Assembly: GCA_964036295.1 (NCBI GenBank)
Contig: OZ038463.1
Span: 5,695,274-5,759,273 of the forward strand
DNA: 64,000 nt
Reading direction: 5' to 3'
DNA from: Plumapathes pennacea
Lineage: Eukaryota; Cnidaria; Anthozoa; Antipatharia; Myriopathidae
Shown: positions 34,601-48,100 of the stretch, one piece after another
Numbering within the stretch: position 1 is the stretch's first letter
Layout of the letters: each line of letters opens with the position of its first letter
Made by a program: the position numbers and the translations under genes
Notes under the pieces: generated by a model
What the model was told of the DNA's origin: nothing
The model's input: the letters and a program-made list of their open reading frames with translations, nothing else
Database searches by the model: none

Positions 34601-37373
34601 TGCATCATAGTGTTTCCCGAATCTAATGGAATGTTAAAGTTAAAACTGAGGTCGATTGGACATCTTGAAGAGAACAAGTTGCAAAAAAAGTGCAGTAACT
34701 GATAAAAAGTGAGATGTGGTGCATGGTTACGATCAATACGGGGGGCTGACATTGGTCTGATCAAACGTACAATATTGGTTGATGGAACAAGAGCTGGATA
34801 AATCACCTTTTAAATCTACTACTTTTGAGAAGATTTAGCACGACATTTATTTTTTTCAACTTCGCCTTTGATATCACTTTTTACAACATCGCTTTATGTG
34901 GTCTCCCACTGGGCAGTTTTTGTGGTCACACACAGATTTTAGCTAAATCGTAATTTAACTTTCTAGTGTGACCACAGTGTTTGCTTTAATTACTTACAAC
35001 TTACATTCCCTGTGACAACACCAACAATTGTGCCAAAACAATAGTAAGCTATAAAAAAATAATTTATTCTCACTATGACAACTGACACTTGTGTCTTACC
35101 TGCACACCTGATTCCTCAGAAACTTTTCTGTTTGGTTTGTCCACCTTATTTCCAACGAATACTACACTTAGCGAGTCATCTCCCGAATACTAAAACAACA
35201 ACATAAAATTAGTTAAATTAAAGACAAACCCTCTGTCCTTCCTTCTCCCTATGTTTCTTTTTTCCTTTCCTTTCCTTCCCCTTTCCTTTCCCACTATTCC
35301 TTTCTTAGTACTTCTACTCCTCTTCCCTTCCCTCCTTCCCTCCCTCCCTCCATCCCATTCCATCTTTCTCCTTCCCTTCTCTCCTCCCTCACCCCTCCTA
35401 TATTGTTCTTTCCAATTTCCTTCCCTTACTTTATATCAACTTCTCTTTCTCTCCCCACCTGCTTCCTTTTTGTTGCCCTCCTTTGAATACTCTCTCCATT
35501 ATTATGTTCCATAGAAGCTCCACTACACATTTATTCCCTTTCTCAGTACTGTATTTTCCCCCACCAATCCAATTCACATCATATTCAGTGAAACACTTTA
35601 AAAGATGATGAAAGAATGGAAACAGCCAGTAATAAATCTACTCACCTCCTTTACTGTTCTCATCCAGTGTTGTACATTAAAATACGAATCCTCATTTGAG
35701 ACATCAAAAACCACAATTACGCCCTAAAGTCAGTAAAAGTCTGTATTACAGTCGGCTCTCTCTAATCAGACGTCGCCTCTCTAAGCAGGCGGACACCTCT
35801 CTAAGGTGGACAGCATGCAGATTTGGTCGTGTCAATTTTCACTCTTGTTTCTCTGTAACTGAACTTTGGTCTCTATTAAAGGCCCACAGGAATGAGGTTG
35901 AAAACTGGTACTTTATTTGACATTTTGACAATTACTACAGAGTAAATGAATCCAGTACTGTTTTAAAATTTGCAATTAAGCCAGCATGAAAGTGATTCAT
36001 ATCACTGGTTACACTGCTAACAATCTGAAAGACACTCTATTCAGTCCCTTATTTTTTCAGTGAAATACTGGACACTTTGTTCAACTGAAGGATTATAATG
36101 AGGAAATTGCAAAGAAACTACTGCCTGAGATCCCAGTCCATTCACCATGATTTCAGCCCTTGAGCAAGCAAATAATATGACCCGAAGGGTCAGACATACG
36201 TATCTATTAGAAGAGCTACTTTACTATAAATATTGATAAACAACATATTTACTAAACCTTAATATCCTGACGAATGTAAGCAGCAGTCATTGTTCTTTTT
36301 TGATCTGTTCCAGGAGTATCCCTAGAAAAAAAGAATTGAAAAATCCCTGGACTTGACTTGTGCAGCAAATGAAAAATCATGGGAGTATTATAAACATGGC
36401 TCTAATCTTGCATGACTATAATCTTGCTTTATGCTTGTGTTTTACCACTAATTAATTCACTGACTGAGAGTGAAACTCCAAAAAATTACCCTGAAAGGCA
36501 AAGGTGCTCATTTATGATGACTGGAATGATCTAGCTCATTGCTCTGTCCATATTTAATATACCTGAAAATTGTTGTACAACAATGTGAACACTCAGGTAA
36601 TACTCAGCCAGTACTTCTAATACTGTTCACACTCACCATATTTGTAAATTTACTTTTCTTCGATTTACAAGTACTTGTATCCGTTTAATCATTCTCTCTG
36701 TGTAAGAAAGAATACAAAATCATTTTTAGTTTATCAGATTATCAGATATACAAGTTAAAATTGGGAAATTGTAAGAGCACTCATGAAGTGTCGAGGGGAA
36801 GCACTATATTGTGTAGAAAAGGGTGATGTAGAGGTAGGAATAATATATAAGCTTGTAGATATAATGAGTTCATCATCCTTCAGCTATGTACATTGCCTTT
36901 GAAACTACAGTCACTCAAATGTGCTGTACTTATATTCAGATGTACAAAATGTACAGTCTCCTAATAACATCTGATGTAGCACACACGAATCGTGCCGAAC
37001 AAATACTAGTGATTGACTAGCGAGCCCTGTGTGAACGATTCGGAGTTCTGACGGATAAATTTGTCTGAACCACACCGGCTAGCAAAATTTAACACATATT
37101 CATGTCCGAGCTTTCATGGTTTAATCAAAGCAAATAGTAAGTTTTTCCTTAACTGTTCACCAAACCGCGCTTAATCAGCTACTAGCTCTATATTACATTT
37201 GCACAACTTATATAATTCTGAGAATCAACAACTTTTATACTGGTCTTATATTTACCTCGCGTTTGCATATAACACGGATTGAACCTTTCTCCAAGATGTG
37301 TTGCAACGATTGTGGATTTCCCAACTCCACTGTCTCCCAAAATGATCACTTTGAATGGATCACTAACCGGCAT
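31689..37373 (-). CDS. Atypical Rab/Ras-like GTPase with CaaX tail (gene 2 of tandem pair)
   Basis: Exons 37256-37373, 36637-36697, 36258-36321, 35646-35723, 35100-35189, 34480-34545, 32158-32199 and 31689-31769 join to 199 residues. Exons 2, 4, 5 and 6 have exactly the same lengths as in gene 1 (61, 78, 90, 66 nt) and all intron phases agree, so the two are tandem duplicates. Motifs: P-loop GDSGVGKST (13-21), G4 NKVD (121-124), G5 EASAK (148-152). G3 reads WDTPGTDQ, so the catalytic Gln that follows Gly is Thr, and switch I (QTRERMIK) has lost the Rab IGxDF. The C-terminus is acidic (DDDIDEEE) and ends CVLV, a CaaX prenylation box. Expected: membrane-bound, with altered or very slow GTP hydrolysis; this is inference from motifs. 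Confidence 0.87.
32391..32706. mobile_element. Complete MITE, TIR GAGCCGTTTTCGGATGACTG
   Basis: The left terminus AGAGCCGTTTTCGGATGACTG (32391) is mirrored by CAGTCATCCGAAAACCGCTCT (32686-32706). The interior is symmetric in outline, with GGTTTTGG/CCAAAACC repeats and a TTCCTGATTGGC motif. At least two partial copies occur near 19.9 and 20.6 kb, and possibly one at 27.55-27.72 kb. It lies in intron 6 of GTPase gene 2. Confidence 0.75.
34115..34329. mobile_element. piggyBac-like MITE copy 2 (best left end)
   Basis: Begins TTAACCCTTTCACTCCCAAG and ends CTTGGGAGTGAAACGGGTTGA, an inverted pair with a TTAA-like boundary. It lies in intron 6 of GTPase gene 2. Confidence 0.75.
35226..35510. repeat. 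Pyrimidine-rich tract in GTPase gene 2 intron 4
   Basis: About 285 bp of C/T-rich sequence (TTCCTTTCC, CCCTCCCTCC) on the plus strand. Confidence 0.7.
35751..35900. mobile_element. Mariner-like MITE fragment
   Basis: Starts at a TA with CAGTCGGCTCTCTCTAATCA and contains ACACCTCTCTAAGGTGGACA, like the internal repeats of the element at 47371. The right terminus is not found. Confidence 0.45.
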
Positions 37374-37590
37374 ATCTATTTGCTCAGCTGGACCAACACA
37401 AAATACTTTCTCGTGATCGACAAAGTAGTTGCCAGCCGAGTTAGCGAGGGCCCTGGAAACAAGGTCGACGCTGGCTCAAATGATCCAGGGCGCGTGAACT
37501 GTCAATGTCACGCGCAGTAGCCGAATAGTACTCCCGGTCCTGCAGTGATGTGAACGTGTGAAAGTAGCATATTGCGAAAAAACTGTCTGT

Positions 37591-37625
<35 letters not shown>

Positions 37626-38779
37626 AAGGAGTGGCATATATTAGACCATGTCATTTTAGTCTCCTTTTGCCGTTCTTGGAACATATTCAGCATCAGTGGG
37701 CGGAGTTTTCTTGGAAGAGCATCAAAGTGTGAAGTCATCACCCGTTCTTGGGAATGGGTGCGCAAGTATATTCTGCTGCTACAGGAATAGTGGTAAAGTG
37801 TTGACGTCACAAAAATACTTTTCTGAAATACTGAACTTTTCACAAAATTTCTGAATTAGATTTCGCGTAGAACACAATTTACAGGACAATGAATCGTTCA
37901 GTAAGGCAATAATATTTATCCCTTGTATTTATTAAAGGTGCATGGGAGTAAAAACTATGTATGATATAAATATAAATACTTCGTATAAATAACGAACATT
38001 CGTATGTAGAAGCTTAATTTCAAGGCTGAGGTTACACCACTGGACGACTTTTAGTGTAACAACGTAAATGTTACAAGTCGCCGCTGCACTAAATAAACCA
38101 GTGTAACACCAGCAACTTAACACAGTGATTGTAACCCTTGTGATGATTGCAAGTACAAATGAAGCGAAGTAGTTGTCGTCGTCGTCGTTGTTGCTGTTGC
38201 TGCTGCTGCTGGTGCACTAATCTCTCGTTTCAATCAAGGCTCAGTGCTGAGCTTATCCAATGGGCGGGTCATTTCGTGTCCACACTTGTAAGCTGCATGT
38301 GAGCGCACAAAGTTCATGCGCGCGTGCTGCACGTACGAAGACAGCATACTTCCTCTGTTTAACAAAGGCCTCGTGATGCCCTGCCTGGATATTGCTTTCT
38401 GTGAGCCGGCGAAATTGCCTTCTGTTTGCACAGCCCCATTGGCTATCTGGGTACTTTGCTGTTGAAATAAGGTTTGCAGTCAAGACTTTAGGTAAAAGTC
38501 AGAGTTTAAATATTTATCTATGTCTAGATGATTGATTATCTATATCTAAATGATTGATCGCATATTTTCTTGTTTCTTTCTCTATTTTCCTAACTCTATT
38601 TCAGCGTTTGTCTATAGGCATATGAGCGTCTTCCCCCCTCTTCTTTCCTTCCTCTTAAAGATATTTCGTCTCTCGCTGTTTCTTTTCTTACAAGCACATT
38701 ACGCCATCAGTTTTCATTTCTTTTCTTTTTTTTCCCTCTCTCTTTTTCGTTCAGACCCCCATGCCTCACTAGCTCTCTG
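37374..38779. other. Intergenic, PCSK7 3' side to GTPase gene 2 5' side
   Basis: No exon found. It contains the poly(G) tract and a GTC/GTT/TGC microsatellite at 38172-38213. The promoter of GTPase gene 2 should lie near 37400-37600. Confidence 0.45.
37589..37624. repeat. Poly(G) tract
   Basis: About 36 consecutive G between GTPase gene 2 and PCSK7. It could form quadruplexes; the exact length may be unreliable in an assembly. Confidence 0.9.
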
Positions 38780-41700
38780 CTAAATTGCACTCGGGCTACT
38801 AGACGGCCAACCAAAGTTTCCTGACCTGGACTTCTTTTTAAGAATCCCCTTGAGTGGTCTCGCATCAATCTTCTTGTTTTGCGTTGAAGTCCGACTCCCT
38901 CGTAAGAGATGCGACAGGTAACTTTCCTCTTCTGCAACTCTTAGATCTCTCTCAAACTGTTCTAGTTCACTAAGGTGGGTCGCTTGGAGTAATAAACTCT
39001 GCTCCATGGCATAACGAAGTCGCTTCTCAAATTCCTCAACTCGTCTTTGCTCATCGACTGGAGAGGGGACATGTTGTTGATGGTCTGGGCGGGAGCTTCT
39101 GTTTAGAGCTTTGGTAGAGGCTCCGTTCGGTTTGCGTTCCTTGGCACCTCTTTCAAGTAAATGACTATAAAATAAAAAAAGACACGAAGTCAGGACGTCA
39201 TACTAAATCAATTTATCAGGTTGTGTTGTTGTTCTCAATCATTGTTTAAAGCACCTTTCAGACTCGCTTGTTAGTCTTCTCGCTTATCCGGGTACTTGGA
39301 TAAGTGAGTGTCTGATAAAGCACTCACTCACTCACTCACTCACTCAATCAATCAATCAATCATTCTCCACTACACCCACTCCTATAATTACATATTAATT
39401 CAACCGCTCTCTTCCCATTTAAACTCAATCACTCACTAACACACTAACGCCTATACTCACTCATAAACGCTCCCTTCCTCACCATCCACTCAATAACTCA
39501 TATACTCACTCAATCATACATTACCCAATCACATAAAACTAAATTACGCAAATTCACTCGGTATCTATTCATTCATTCACTCAATTACTCACTCACTCAC
39601 TCACTCATTCACTCAGTAATTTACATTTCACTCCCAATAGTGATCTACTTCGATTTTCTCCTACAGTTTCTCACCAGAAACATATGATACAGTGGGGGAA
39701 ACTTGGCTTTTGATATCTTGCTGAGACAAGAGCTGATTGAACTATCACTTCTCACTACATTACTCATACATTTTGCTCTTAAACGGTTGGGAGAATCTGC
39801 ATTTTGAACCTGGGAGTGAAAGGTTTAACCTCTTTCTAGTGCTCACCTCAATCGCAGTTGATTCTCTTGCGCCATTTTCTTTGGCAGCAGAGGACTGCTG
39901 TCGGCCGCCTCGACATCAGGTGATGACAAAGTAGGTGTTGCGTCATCATCCTCGTTATCAAAGATGACGTCAACAGTGTAGTAAACAGCAACCAAGAAGC
40001 AGAAGCCACCAAAGAGCAAAAGAAGCTAAGAAGAACCAGAACAAAAATAAAGAACGCATAATTTAATGCTTCTGTCAAGGCTTCTTGGAGACACGTTGGA
40101 CACATACAAGCCAATTCAGATACTACCAATCACTACAGTATATCAATAAATAGGCCTCTGTCTCACTGACAAGCCTAAAGCAGTTGGTATACTTGAAATG
40201 ACTATTTTTCACATTTCGTACCTTGAGAGTCCTTTCAGACAAGACATCTTCTCTGTTGTACAGTGGCGACCGAGGGGGACATGGTGGTATTTTCTTCTTG
40301 TCTCGTAAGTACCGACCACTTGCAGCCTCTTCCACGAGTCTGGAATCAAATAGGTTACAATAAATTAAATGTCTAATGCACGTGAGATAGGGCTGATTTC
40401 AACAAGGGTGACACAGAAATAGAATGAGACGGAAGACGATGATAAAAAGGCAAAAAAAAATTCATTAGGACACGCTCTGTTAATTCGACAGTGATTAGCG
40501 CTTCTTACTTTTTTCTCTCCCGAATCTGGTCAGGAGTTAAAGATGAACCATAAAATGAGAGCTTCCAGTCCTGTAAATGACCTCTAAACTCGTCAAGCCC
40601 TGAAAATGAGCAAAGAAAGCACACGATTGCATTACAAAATGTTCACGTTTTGAACCGGCAAACAATATCACTTACATAAGTACTAACAAAACCCTAAGAA
40701 TCTCATCAAACAGACACTAACGTAACACAAACGCTTTCATCGATAATGGTGATTCTGCCAACAAAATTGTGCGCAAGAAAACAGGGCCTTGTACACGAGG
40801 TGAATTTTACCTCAAGTTGGACAGAGCTACAATGGTGACAAACGCTGACCAACGTAAGTGACGTCAAAAACGTAATTCCGAGGTATCACCCTTGCTTGAC
40901 ATCAGTAGTCCCTACCTTTGTCGTCAGTTATTAACTGCCACGTTCCATGGGGTGTCTCGCCCCAGCACCTCACGGTCGAGAAAGTCCATTCTACGAACCC
41001 GTCTGGGGACCTGGTAAATACAGTCGAAAAGTTGATAATAATTTTCTCACAAAGGCTGCGGAAACCGCCTGACACTCACCGGTCGTGTTGACGAGCAGTT
41101 GCCAAGCGTGACGTTGTTCCACCGGGAGACACAAGGCTCACCATCAGGTTACCACGGGAACGATGCTGGATGTTCACCTACAGAAAAGCGAAACGAGATT
41201 GTCAAGCACAGCTTTTGCTGTGGCGTCACCTAAGTAATTCCTCGCGGCTTTCATTAACGTCCACATTTCCTTCTCATCTGACAAAATTCGTGTTTTTCCA
41301 CCAACACTACCATTGGCCATTTCAGAACATATCCTCGCCAACATTTCGTGGTTACCGTCTAATATGTACTACTATGTACAACGCCGACTCAGGCCAACAA
41401 TACATCGAGCTCTTACATGGACTCGCATTCTACAGCAGAACCAAAGTAGGGACCATTACTTTTAGCTGAGGTTCGAAACTCCAAGCAAGTTTGTCAGCCC
41501 TAAATTTGCATGAACACCGATAGCAGTAAAAAAATACACCACTCGCTCGTATTTTTGAACAAATAGCTAAAGAGTGTTCCCCGTATTTTACAGAGGTCCC
41601 GCTAGTTCTCACATAATATCCATTGTATGTTAACGTTTTATCCCAAACTAGCAACAACAACAACAAACAAACAAACAGACGAATCTACGGCTACAAATAC

Positions 41701-42150
41701 GGACTAAAGCAAATATAGGGCCAAGAAGTACTCACTGTAACTGTGACATGTTCAAGCGTAATTAATCCAGATCCTTCGTTCTTGGGAACTGGAAAAGTAA
41801 CGTGGGATATCAATTACACATTAATCTTTACCCTGTAATCACACATTTCCCTGAAATGTATTTCAAGTTTCAATTATAACACCACAGCACAAACAACTAG
41901 CATCGGCAGGGAGACGGGGTATTTTAAGGATATTTAGAAAGTAAATCTATTTAGTATTTAGGAGTTTTATAGATAAGTTAGAAATTTTACAACTATATTA
42001 TTTCATGTACATTTATTATTAATTTATACACGACCCACAAGCTGTAAGCTTTAAACATTATCGTGTTTAAATAAAGGCATTGATTGATTGATTGATGTTA
42101 ATCTGACAAAATTAAACTGATCCCCGCAAAAAGAAATACAAACTCTGCTC

Positions 42151-42181
<31 letters not shown>

Positions 42182-45100
42182 CCGTCATTACAATACACTC
42201 GATGAGAGTGGGCCATCACACCTTGAGGTTTCAACTGAACATATAAAAAGAATAACGACAGATTTGGTAGAAACTGGTAAAGTAACATTGTGCACACGGC
42301 GTGAATAGCCACTTACCAAAGTACTTTTCTATCAGCTGATTGGTCGAGGTAGGAATATCCCGATGAACCGGAATGACGGGTGTAGACCATGACGTCATCC
42401 ACGGTACCGTCTCCCATACCTAGTGAAAGCCAATCGGAATTAAGAAAAACGCAAACAGTTCCCAGCGAGGGCAATAAAAAACGACTTAATTACAGAATAC
42501 AAAGAATGTACGTCATGTTCGTGTCATCGTGCTCTCCCGTGTTTGTGCGCCTTTACCGCATTTTCTTCGAGACATGGCTAGCATCTACGAAATTAGCATT
42601 GACTAGTTATTTTAGTACATCGAAGATAAATACTATTAAGACAATCTTTATTCTCGCTAAAACACAGGGATTACTAAGAAACCTTTTTCCCGTTTGGCCG
42701 GCATTTTTTATTGCCAACCATAAAGGTCCCTGACACATTGTAGCAGCGCTCAGCATAGACTTGGTGACGTCGCTCTCACTCAACGACGTCACAATTAAGG
42801 ATGAAGTCACTTACCTGTGCAGTTGTAACGAGTCTCCAGGAGTCTAACAAACCAAAGCCGTACTTGTGGCTGTGATGATACCCCGCGTCGTTTGTGTGGT
42901 AATCGTCATTATCTACTTCGTGCTGAAAAAAAAAAAAGAACTAAATAAATCAAGAAAGAAGGAATGAGAAACAATAACCAACAATAAAAAGGCGAACAAC
43001 TGAGAAACAGAGGCGAGAAGAAAAGGGCAAACAAACAAACGGGTAGATACAGCACCACAGAGGTGCGGATTTCGACCGTGCGACCACCTTATATTAAAGT
43101 CAGCGGCAATTGCACAAAACTAAAGCGGGGCCTGCACTTTTTCTCATGTTTACCTTGACCGCAGTAATCGCGATGATGTGCTGTACGTCTCGCCAAGTTA
43201 AGCAAGGTCTACAGGAAGACAACAACAAAAATGAGCAATGTGTATTATAATTCATCCGCAAGAAATGAACTGTAATCTAGGCTCTGAACGGTTTCCAGTA
43301 ATGTTACACAACAAAAGTGTTACTGTCTTCTGCTTGTTTTGTGATAATACGAGCAAATCGCATCATGTCACAAGATTCAAGACGACGGTGTCCTGAGTTT
43401 TGAATAGATCCAGTGTACGATTTACAGAACCTAATACAACAATAGAATTAGTCAACTGAGAAAACACATTGTTTCCAAAACTGTCCTTATATATAAGATA
43501 CCACGTGGCCAAACCAACCTCGCTTCAAACATAAGCGCCACCATTCCAGCGGCCAGCGGCGCTGCTGCCGACGTTCCAGTGTGTTTATCTGTGCAGCCCG
43601 TACCAGTCCCCAAACGCCAATCTGTGGTCACCTGAGTGAGAATTAGGCAACAGTCTGAGTAACAGTAGGTTCTTCACTCTCCCTCTCAAGCCTGATCCCC
43701 AGTGGCAACATAATCATAACCATAAGGGACGAACGTGTTTGATCCTTATGTATGCTTGTGCTTGTACTCAAGGTATTTGCAGTAGCAAAACTCTGCTCAT
43801 TATTAATAAAAAATATCACATCATAACAAGTAGTGATTTCAGCCAAACGTTGCAGGTTCAAACTTCTATCACCATAGAATTCAATGACCAACACAACAAT
43901 TTCCCATTTTACTCAATTTTTTTGGTGAAACCGATTGAATTATACAAGAATTTAAGATTAAATCTTCATCTAATACTTACAGTGAAGGGATTTTTGCTTT
44001 TACGTCATATATTTTTAAGTACTTTTAGAGTTAAAGCACATGTGCTATGTTCAGATATTTCTTAACTGCGTCATAACGCCTTATATTACTTACTGACCTG
44101 ATCAAGTCCCTTAATATAGTTCTTATGCACTAGTGAGGACCAGGCTTTAGGAAGCTTAAAAATTTGAATCCTGGGTCACAGATTCCCCCTACTTCATAAA
44201 AAAATCAGTATAACGATTATTATTACATACAATGTTCCTCTGCAGTCCCTTGCCACTGCTAAAGGTCACTGCTAACATGGCGGCGCAGTGTTCGGCATAA
44301 TACGGCATGTCTCCCAGTTCATCTACCGCTCCTGACAAGAAAGTGAATTCGCTCATTGCACGGTGCCGCCATCTTGGATTCAGAGCGAGGCTAACCTGGC
44401 ACGAAATTCGCCAGACATGGAACAAGAAAGTTTCCTATCGCTTTAAAGCACAAAGGTGTCCTCAGAGGAGATGCACATGTTTCATTTGGGGAGTTGCATG
44501 CACAAATTTCCAAGGTTACTTCCTAGTTTTGCCAGGTCAGCCTCGTTTTGAAGCTCGTGCCAGTTTCGTGCAAGCAGCCCATACAAGAATGAATTATAGG
44601 GAAAAAGGTGAAACAAACTATAAGACAGCAGTGTTGGTAAGTTCATATTTAAGTCTGCCTGTCCGGTAGATGCATTATTATATTCTGTATACGGTTGGAG
44701 TAATGTCAGCCATTCCAAACTTTCTGTCTTGCCTCGCCTTATTCCCGCTAAACATTGCCCTCTATATGTCGGTCCTGGCCAAACCTACGCAAAACGGCAT
44801 TTCGTACAATTCCAGGTCCGACTAGAAATTCAATCGAGCTCACTGCACTCAACGATAGCTTGAATGGTCATTGAATGGTCCGTCCGTTCCTGTTCCTTAC
44901 CTATTGTTACGGTGTAGATCGAGTTAGCATAACCATCAAAATTGCAGTTATCCTTAAAATGACCTCCATTTCCCGACGCGACGACAAAAATGCTGCCGTA
45001 TCCTTGACGTCCAGCTAACACGCCATGAGCCAAGGCAGCCTGGACAAAAGAGATAAAGATGAGGAGATAGAAAATGCAAAAGAGACCGAGAACAAAAATA

Positions 45101-48100
45101 AAGAAAAGAGCGCAGAAAAGGAGGAACAAAAATCGGGAAAAAGAGCAAGAAGGAGAAGGGGGAAATTATTAAAAAAAATACATACAGGAACGACCACGAA
45201 CAAGAATGAGAAAGTAGTAGATAGTTAAAAAGAAAAAAGAAAAATACGTTACAACACTAATTGGCTGTTTACCGCAGTCTTAGTTTTAAATTGTGAGAGG
45301 AAAAGAAATGAAGCATGAGACAGCAACACAAGAGGAGCAAGGAAGAAACATTTAGTTTGCTCAACCTGTGCCAGTTGATGAGGTCCGTCCACCGTCTTCC
45401 CGTTGTCGTCTGGGCCCCAGCTGCAGCTGTAAATGTCGTTCACGTGCAATTTGGTGTTGAAGGCCATGGCTTCCAAACTGTCGGTCATGGGGCCATCTAG
45501 AATACGAACACCTACAAAGAAAATATCAAGAAAAGTGAGGGAAGAAAATAAAACAGAAAGTGAGCATTTTCCACCTCGCCACGTGGAAACACACCCTTCT
45601 ACGCCACGCCCTACAACGACACGTGACGCCACGTGATGCCGTACAATGCCCCTTCAGGTCAAGCAGCAGTCATACGACGGGATCCAGTTTACCAACGCAA
45701 ATAATTCCGACCCTCCAGCCTGGGCAAGACGAGACGCCAGGCCATGATACTACTGGACGCCATGTGACACTATTGGCCACCACGTGATGCTACTAAATAC
45801 CACGTGACATTACTGAACACCACGTGACGCTAATAGACGCCACGTGACACTATGGACACCACATGACGATACTGGATACTAAGTTACACTATACTGGATA
45901 CCACGCGACGCTATTGGACACCACGTGACACTACTGGACATCACGTGACGTTACTGGACAGCACAGTCCATGGTATCATACAGTACATACCCGAGACTTT
46001 GGCTCCGTACGCGACGCCAACCGCACAGTACGTGTTTGGGACAGCAGCAATCTCCCCCGCACATCTGTGAAATTAGCAAAGAAAAAATCCGTAGAGCGAT
46101 GGTTCAAATAAATCCTGCGGTTAATCCGCACTGAAAATAACTAAACATATCAAACGTTATTAAAGTAGTGCTAGTGGCAGAGTGATCACCTGATGTTTAC
46201 ACTTTACTCCTGCTCAGACATGTATTAACCGACAAAGCAGTGTAGATATAAACGTATAACTTGAATCGATTCGGGGTCGATGTGTGAAAGCTGGACGCCG
46301 TGAAAGAGTTTAAAGCTGACGTTTCAAGCGCTAGCCCTTCGTCTGAGCAGCGACCCTGAATCGATTCAAGTTATACGTATCTATTTTTCCACGCCGACGC
46401 AGTCAATCTAGTTATCCTTAGAGCTTGTTTTCCATAGATAGGTAGACAGTAAGCGCAATCTGATTGGACAGTGCCGCGTGTATTTTGCGTGAAGCACGCG
46501 CCCGCCAGCCTGACGACAGTGGCATCAAACTTTATTATTCTCTTCTTTTTAAATTCCCACTCAACAGAATTATTTAATGTTAATCGTCTAAGCGCAAACC
46601 TTGTGCCGTGATGGTTAAGTCCGGCCTCATCTGCCCGGGGCATTGGGTCCGGATCATTGGAGTTGATGTCCCAGCTGCCATCGGGAAACTGAAACACAAA
46701 CTGAAACATGACAAACCGGCCTGACCTCGAATCTTCAAGGGCAAAATCAGGCGTCATAGTTTTTTTCAAACTTCTTAATTTCCTTCAATAAATCGAACAA
46801 ATAGGGTACTTACATAATTGTCCAAGATGTCTGGATTTGTCCACTCCACACCTATTAGAGATAAAACGAATTTTATGATGCAGAGAACATGAAGATAAAT
46901 TTTCGATTATTCAAGCAAGGTTTGTATGAGTGACAATTAGGTCAATTTACTATTTCGCTTCCTGATAACTTACCGTCATCAATTACAGACACAACTACTC
47001 CTTTTCCAGTGATATTTTGTTCCCACACTCCAGTCACATTAATGTCATGACCAATGGAACGCAAGTTGTTCTGAAACAAATGCATTCAAAACTCTTAAAT
47101 ATGTCAAAAACAACATACATAAGGCAAGCTCAAAAGGACGATTCCCAAAAGGGCGTAAACAAATAAAAAATATGCACAGTAAAATCTTCATACAGAGTCT
47201 ACTAAGCGTAACTGCTTTTTTCGTGAGCAACTAAAGTTGAATTTTGAAGTTAAATGAACATCAGTATTTGTAGATAAACAACTGAAAAGGCAAGAAACGT
47301 TTGAAAATGCGTACTTTACGGACGCAGACATTCGGTAAAATGCGTATAGGCAGCTCTACAAAATATAATACAGTGAACTCCATATAAGACAGGCATCCTC
47401 CGGAATATCTTTCACTGGCGCCTTGGAGAGCTGCCTGTGCCCTTTTGAGAACTGATGTAAGCTGACACCAGAAATGATTCATGACTTCACAATTGAGCAA
47501 AAACCTTAATAGAGCAAATATGTTTACAGCCTCGAAAGTCTCATTTCATGCTGAGCAATGGCTCAATTAGTTCTACTGTACAGATCTCTGACCTGTCTGT
47601 ATCTGTGACTGAAATTCATTGTACGTCGCGGCCGTAAAGACTTTTCTCTGATCTGTCTGTATTATTTTGTAAAAGTCATTGTCGCATTCCTAATTTCCGC
47701 TCTGAGAGGCATTTGTAAGCAATTGTTTGCTGAAAAGTGTGCGCTGTCCGCCTTAGAGAGCTAAGGTGTCCGCTTTCAAGAGAGGTTGGGTACAGAGAAC
47801 AGTGAAACTCGGCCTAGACCACGCAATCATGTCCGCCTTAGAGAGCTAAGGTGTCCGCTTTCAAGAGAGTTTAGGTACAGAGAACAGTGAAATTCGGCCT
47901 AGACCACACAATCATGTCTGCCTTAGAGGATGTCCATTTACAGTGGTGTCCGCTTTGAGGGAGTTCATTGTGCACAGCCTTTTGCGTGAAATGCGATGTC
48001 TGTATATAAAGATAATTTATAATACAGCGCCACCCAATTCTTCACTTGTACGTGACGTTATGGTGGCCATGTTGGTGGAACTTTAACAAAAGATTACTCC

